NCBI GenBank assembly: GCA_021234155.1
Contig: JAJEKV010000021.1
Location: 15,003,760-15,067,759, forward strand
From: Isoetes taiwanensis
Taxonomy: Eukaryota; Streptophyta; Lycopodiopsida; Isoetales; Isoetaceae
DNA length: 64,000 nt
Reading direction: 5' to 3'
The translations under genes and the position numbers were made by a program. Below the pieces are notes generated by a model. The model saw only the letters and a program-made list of their open reading frames with translations, did no database searches and was not told the origin of the DNA. Positions 59,801 to 64,000 of the stretch are shown here, in pieces. Each line of letters opens with the position of its first letter. Position 1 is the first letter of the stretch.

Positions 59801-61841
59801 TGAGCATTACTTGACGGCCGCAGCGCGGGTTAACTGGTAAAACCAATCCACGTTTCTGAAAGCCAATGCATATAAACCGAAGATATTATGCTGAAAAGTT
59901 GCGTACCTTTGCTGCATAATTGACACTCACATATTTGGCATGCATTTGAAATGCATAACATGTTTCATGCCAATGACCAGCAAGAAATATATAAGCATTT
60001 CGTTATTTACATGTCCCAAAATATTAATGACAACAACATTTAAAAGAAGAACGTCTTTCTAGCACCGCGGCGTCACAGCCAATCGGAAATCAATCGCGGA
60101 GTTAACACGCTCCATCAACTTTTCAAAATATTTTTGCGTAGGCCCAGCCATGCTAACATACAATATTGAGCAAATCTATGGCGACCGTAAACAGGCCTGC
60201 CCCATTGCCGCCTGGAAACAATGTAACGGCGTTATAATGACATTGAATTCAGATACTATTGTACCGCTGATTCAATCACTGACACTGGTTTAACAGGCTG
60301 CATATTAGCCTGATGGCAGGATGAGCTGGCGTACTGGCAAAGTTCGAATAAATAGTGAAAGGACACTGGCTGGTACAGCGGCCTGGCGCGATATTGACGG
60401 AATTGGCAAATGCGTCATGTTCACAGGAAATGTTAGCATATTGGATTGATAATGGCGGCGGTAAAGTCTCATATTGCTCGCTACAATGAGACGTCCCGTG
60501 AAGGCGTTCATACTGAACATTCTTTGCAACCGGCCATATTAAAACTCTGCCGCTTTACGCATGCCGGCCTAAAAATGAATGGGCACTTATGCGCGTCGAC
60601 GTATATCTTCAGCAAACTCGAAAATCATTTTGGCAATGCAATGAAGCGCCAGAACACGCACATAAACTGAGCGAGAAATGAAAATATGATTCGACCAAGA
60701 AAATGCAGCGAAGCTGAAGCGCGACACATCAATAACCCAACAGTAGCAGTCTGTATGGCTATTGTTTGACGCTAAAATAACAACGACATATTCACGCAAA
60801 AACGCAACAAAGAGATAGCGGGAATAAATACATTATCTCGAATAACAGTAAGCCAGCGACACGTCTATATAACATGACACATTTAGAAAACCAAAATAAA
60901 GACATGTGAAGTTTCTCGCCAGCGATACGTCGCTACATGTATTCGCAAAGTAAGGCAAAGCGGGCGAAAGTATTTCCAGCTATTTTAGAGCCTTCAGCAA
61001 TTTTCCCTTTCGACTGATCGCGGTTTTCAAAATGCATGGGCGATTACTGGCACGGTTTATCTTTGACAACGAAATCAAATGCTGGCAAATGGCGGTGTGT
61101 GTGGGCAACAGTAACACATCTGAAACCAGCTAATGTTCTTCAACTCCGCCTCGGTACTCAGCTTTAACACCAGCGGTATATTATACGCACGATCTTGTGC
61201 TCCAGTAAATACGCTAAATTTAAACACAAATAAAACTTTAACAAAAGCTGGAATTGCTAACGCAATGTTTCATCATTTAGCGCCAGTCACATTCTCAGGA
61301 AGCAATTAAATCGCCAAGCCAGTAGCAGTCAATATGTTGACTGCGACATTTGAAAAGTCAGAAAATACAGGTTAGTGCGGCGCTCCTGACTGTAAAGTTG
61401 ATACGCAATAACGCAATGGCGTGGTGCAATCAACACAAATTTACTAAACTTTGTAAACTTTCGGCCAGCAAAGACCGTGTTTTCACATGGGAGGACTTTC
61501 AACATATGGTGCCTCGAAGCATATTTGGCTAAAAGAGACTCTGGCTGAGGGATGGTGAAGCGATGGCTTTATTAAGTCTTGAAAGCAGACCCGTCTTTTC
61601 ATTGTCTTTGCGATTACTCAGCGAGGTAGAGGCCATATCCCGGAACAGTTGAAGCCTGGCTGGGTAGCCGAAGCGGCTTCGGCCAGAAGGTGAAGCGCGA
61701 ACTACCGGTCCAGTGCTTCCGTCTGCGTTAATTTACGACGGCTTTAACAGTGAGGATGACTACGACAGTGGTGTAATTCTGGTCATTTTGCTTATTATTG
61801 TAACTCTCTCCCAAACAATCGCTTGAAAATGAGAGAAAGCT
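56801..61841 (-). other. Mirrored AT-rich block, no genes
   Basis: By position this is the counterpart of 23.9-30.2 kb. The frames seen here are short and share no motif with known families. I found no feature that is absent from the left arm. Confidence 0.6.
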
Positions 61842-64000
61842 GGAATAGAGATAGAGATGGATTTTAATCATGATAAGATTTAAACAAAGAGAGCAACAAG
61901 CTATTAACGGCGAGGATAAAACCCCGCCACGGCGGCGGCACCAGCGATAACTGGCGGCACTATGCAATTGCATGGGGCGATTAATACGCTGCGTGGACAC
62001 AAGCGGTGCGTCCCAGCAACACACGGAGGCAACAGGCCAGCGGCGCGCCGTGACCCAATAGCGATACGCGGCGGTACCCAGCTGTGAACATATGCGTTAC
62101 CAGAATATGTTGAAGCGTCTAAAACATTCATCTGTCGTAATGGCTGGCACTTGCTCCGACTTCCGCGCCATTTCAATAGCGGCGATATGCCCCGTGCTGA
62201 AATAAACATAACGCGTTAACTATTAGTAGCGCGAGCACCTTGTGGCTGGCGATGAAGACGGCAGCGTAATGTCGACCTGCGCATCCCGTAGCGAAAATCA
62301 GGTAGTTTAAGGGTGCTGGCGATCTTTCTTTGATCGACACGGTTTATTTGCGCGCGGCGTGAGCTGTGAGCTGTCTTCGGCGGATTTCGGCGTTGAAGGC
62401 CGACTAGCATTGACGCTGAGCGGACGGCGTATCGGCCATGGCGGGCTGAAGGTAAAGCGATATGGCGTTCAATAACATGGTAAGCGATATACAGCCAGAA
62501 GATGCAGTAACGGCGAACTTTCACCGAGCCGACGGGCGCTGCGTGCGTCGGTGTTGAAAAATTCGCGGACTAAGCTCTGCCCCATACAAAATTTGTCGAT
62601 AACCCCGAAAATTTAAACTGTTGACGGGCATACAACTACACTTGCTTATTAGCTGACCATTTTGCATGGCATATAATCTTTCAGCGCGTGGCTGGCTGAT
62701 AACGCATCTAATGGTGATTGAGGCTCAATCTGAAGTGCACTGACAGGTGAGGCACCTCTGCAGTGAAACAGTGAAGGAAGAGCGAGCTGACGAGGACTGA
62801 TACGACACTGGCGGGATTGTCGCGTGCCCTGACCCAAAGCCCGCTCTGGAAGTATGAGCCGTAGTTGACATCGTCGTGCGCCTCGGTGCGGTTGTGTGAT
62901 GCGTGACATGTCTTCCAGAGAACGTCAGTAATACTTGACGAAATATTGAGGAAGAACGTACTGGCGCACTCCGGTGACGTATGCGACGAGCATACCGTCA
63001 TTGCCTCTTTACGTTACTGTCGGTGCGCGATATCCCCGCTGTGCGGTAACTTCCAGCTGGTAAATTCTTACTTTGCAAATCGCAGTACAACAATACGATT
63101 ACTGTAGGCAATTCTGCCCATCTTCCCAATCGATATTGATGGCGATGAATATGATCAATGAGATATGCGGGCGAAAACTGCGTGCGCCTCGCCCAATGAG
63201 CCCGAAGATGCCGGCTGCTGGAGAAGGCGACCATATCATGCGGTAGTTGGCGGACATGTGAGCACTCACAGTAAACTGGCGCATGCTGACGGGCTGAAAT
63301 AACGGCGAGCACCGACAGAGGCCGACATTTCAGCTTTGCGCCATCTTCTGTTGCCTTCCCGTAGCGGCGGCCAAGCCCATGTTATTTACGACAACGGCCG
63401 CTGCCCCGTGAGGCTGTGCCCGGCTGGCGAGCCATGCATCTTGTACCCTTTCGAGCGATATTCCTGTGGCTGTCGCAGCCCTTCTCCCGAAATGCTGAGA
63501 TACCCGGTCGAAGACAAACGCTCTATTCTTGACTGCTGCGGCGATATCGGCCTTCTTCGATAACGAAGAGCGGTGACAATGACGACTTTGTGGGCGAAGG
63601 ATCGATGATGGCATTTGGCTCGACGCCATCATCAACCGGCGTGAAAATGATGCGGCTTTTGAAGCGTCGGCGATGTCCGGCTGGCAGTATTCTTGAAGTG
63701 TGAGGGAAACTGGCGATCGCCGGTCATGCTCCAGCGGCTGAACCGTCACGATAGTAATCGGCGGCGAAGCTTTACGTGACCAGCGACCAGGTGGGGCTTC
63801 CGCTGAAGGCATGAGCGAGGGCGTGGTGGAGATGCCGTCGGTAATACTGTCGCGATGAAAATGTGTCAGTGCGGTCCCGGCGATAATCCACCGCAGCACT
63901 TATTCTCTGTCTGCAAATCGGCGGTGGAAAACCGGCACAATAACAGTCCAGATACTACCGACAACGGCTAACGCACTGCTGCGCAAATGTAACCTCATCG
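61842..64000 (-). mobile_element. Mirrored LINE 3' portion
   Basis: GGAATAGAGATAGAGATGG at 61,842-61,860 is the reverse of the (TTCTA)n tail at 23,901-23,922. GCAATTCTGC...ATGATCAATGAGATATGCGGGCGAAAAC at about 63,110-63,175 matches the reverse complement of 22,170-22,260, next to the D-F-A-K-A-F-D-T block of the RT. The window ends inside the ORF2 N-terminal part. Confidence 0.85.
63330..63899 (-). pseudogene. Mirrored LINE ORF2 segment open for 189 codons
   Basis: The longest open frame of the whole window. It is on the strand that corresponds to the LINE sense strand and covers the counterpart of about 21.15-21.9 kb, between endonuclease and RT. Its K-K-A-D and K-N-R residues (63,497-63,545) coincide with K-K-A-D...K-N-R at 21,621-21,660. 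Its E-H-D-x-x-x-x-x-S and L-Q-E-Y segment coincides with E-H-D-L-K-D-Q-L-N-S and H-F-K-N-T near 21,370-21,420. Much of the remaining sequence is probably distorted, so it should not be used as a protein sequence. Confidence 0.6.

Larger units (their letters stand above)
45084..64000 (-). repeat. Right arm of the fold-back: compressed, noisy reverse complement of 21.0-45.07 kb
   Basis: All landmarks of the left arm recur here in reverse order and opposite strand. Distances from the apex are a nearly constant 0.79-0.83 of those on the left, so about a fifth of the bases are missing. Short GC-rich words (GGCG, GCGGC, CTGGCG) are scattered through regions that are AT-rich in the left arm. Frames in this arm are mostly meaningless. 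I treat it as a second, poorer reading of the same DNA. Confidence 0.9.

Noticed and set aside
45400-64000. Bacterial DNA (contamination, transferred segment or chimeric clone) suggested by CTGGCG/GCGGC-type words
   Set aside because: Landmarks throughout the arm match the plant left arm in mirrored order, and there are no long bacterial-style open frames, as real bacterial DNA would have.
45084-64000. Independent genes from the many short frames on both strands in the right arm
   Set aside because: They lie in a noisy reverse complement of already annotated DNA; only the 63,330-63,899 frame shows some agreement with the left arm, and that is the LINE.
1-64000. tRNA or rRNA genes
   Set aside because: No cloverleaf with A/B-box spacing or conserved rRNA wording was seen; the tRNA-like words near 9,294 and 40,625 are primer-binding sites.

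Overview
The window reads as one long, uncorrected sequence of land-plant nuclear DNA that folds back on itself. From about 21.0 kb to 45.07 kb it runs through a repeat-rich plant locus. It then turns at a short hairpin (loop about 45,070-45,083), and 45.08-64.0 kb is the reverse complement of the same stretch, compressed to about 79% of its length and full of small indels and GC-rich words. Sixteen anchor pairs lie in strict mirror order, and two more intervals between anchors also read as mirrored. The simplest reading is a template-plus-complement (fold-back) long read, or an assembly built from one, and not a biological palindrome or a second genome. So 45.1-64 kb holds no independent genes, although its composition looks bacterial.

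Layout. 1-2.9 kb: internal part of a plus-strand Ty3/gypsy element (reverse transcriptase, RNase H, integrase), truncated by the window edge. 2.9-9.1 kb: unassigned GC-rich DNA. 9.11-13.77 kb: a full-length Ty1/copia element with both LTRs, a tRNA-iMet primer-binding site, gag with zinc knuckle, integrase, RT and RNase H. About 16.1-16.3 kb: a PPR-protein fragment. 18.35-18.68 kb: three short tandem duplications. About 18.9-23.92 kb: a GC-rich LINE with endonuclease/RT ORF remnants ending in a (TTCTA)n tail. 23.9-29.9 kb: AT-rich intergenic DNA. 29.9-31.2 kb: a tandem duplication carrying a 66-bp LINE 3'-end insertion, followed by an irregular minisatellite. 31.6-33.8 kb: a minus-strand gene fragment of ARM/HEAT-like helical character. 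34.14-43.46 kb: a minus-strand Ty3/gypsy element with long LTRs, a candidate ACTTT target-site duplication, PPT, PBS and recognisable gag-PR-RT-RH-IN; its 5' LTR carries about 1 kb of extra sequence. 43.5-45.06 kb: AT-rich flank leading to the turn.

Every coding region is broken by frameshifts every few tens of bases. Even the two gypsy LTRs, which share long identical blocks, differ mainly by small indels and GC-rich insertions, so much of the damage is probably sequencing error and not decay. 'Pseudogene' below means 'not open as written', not proof of loss in the organism. The elements and the PPR fragment, whose wording recalls moss and lycophyte PPR proteins, point to a land plant, possibly a bryophyte or lycophyte; that narrower placement is weak. 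I see no novel multi-gene system here. The main discovery is the fold-back structure and how it explains the last third of the window.
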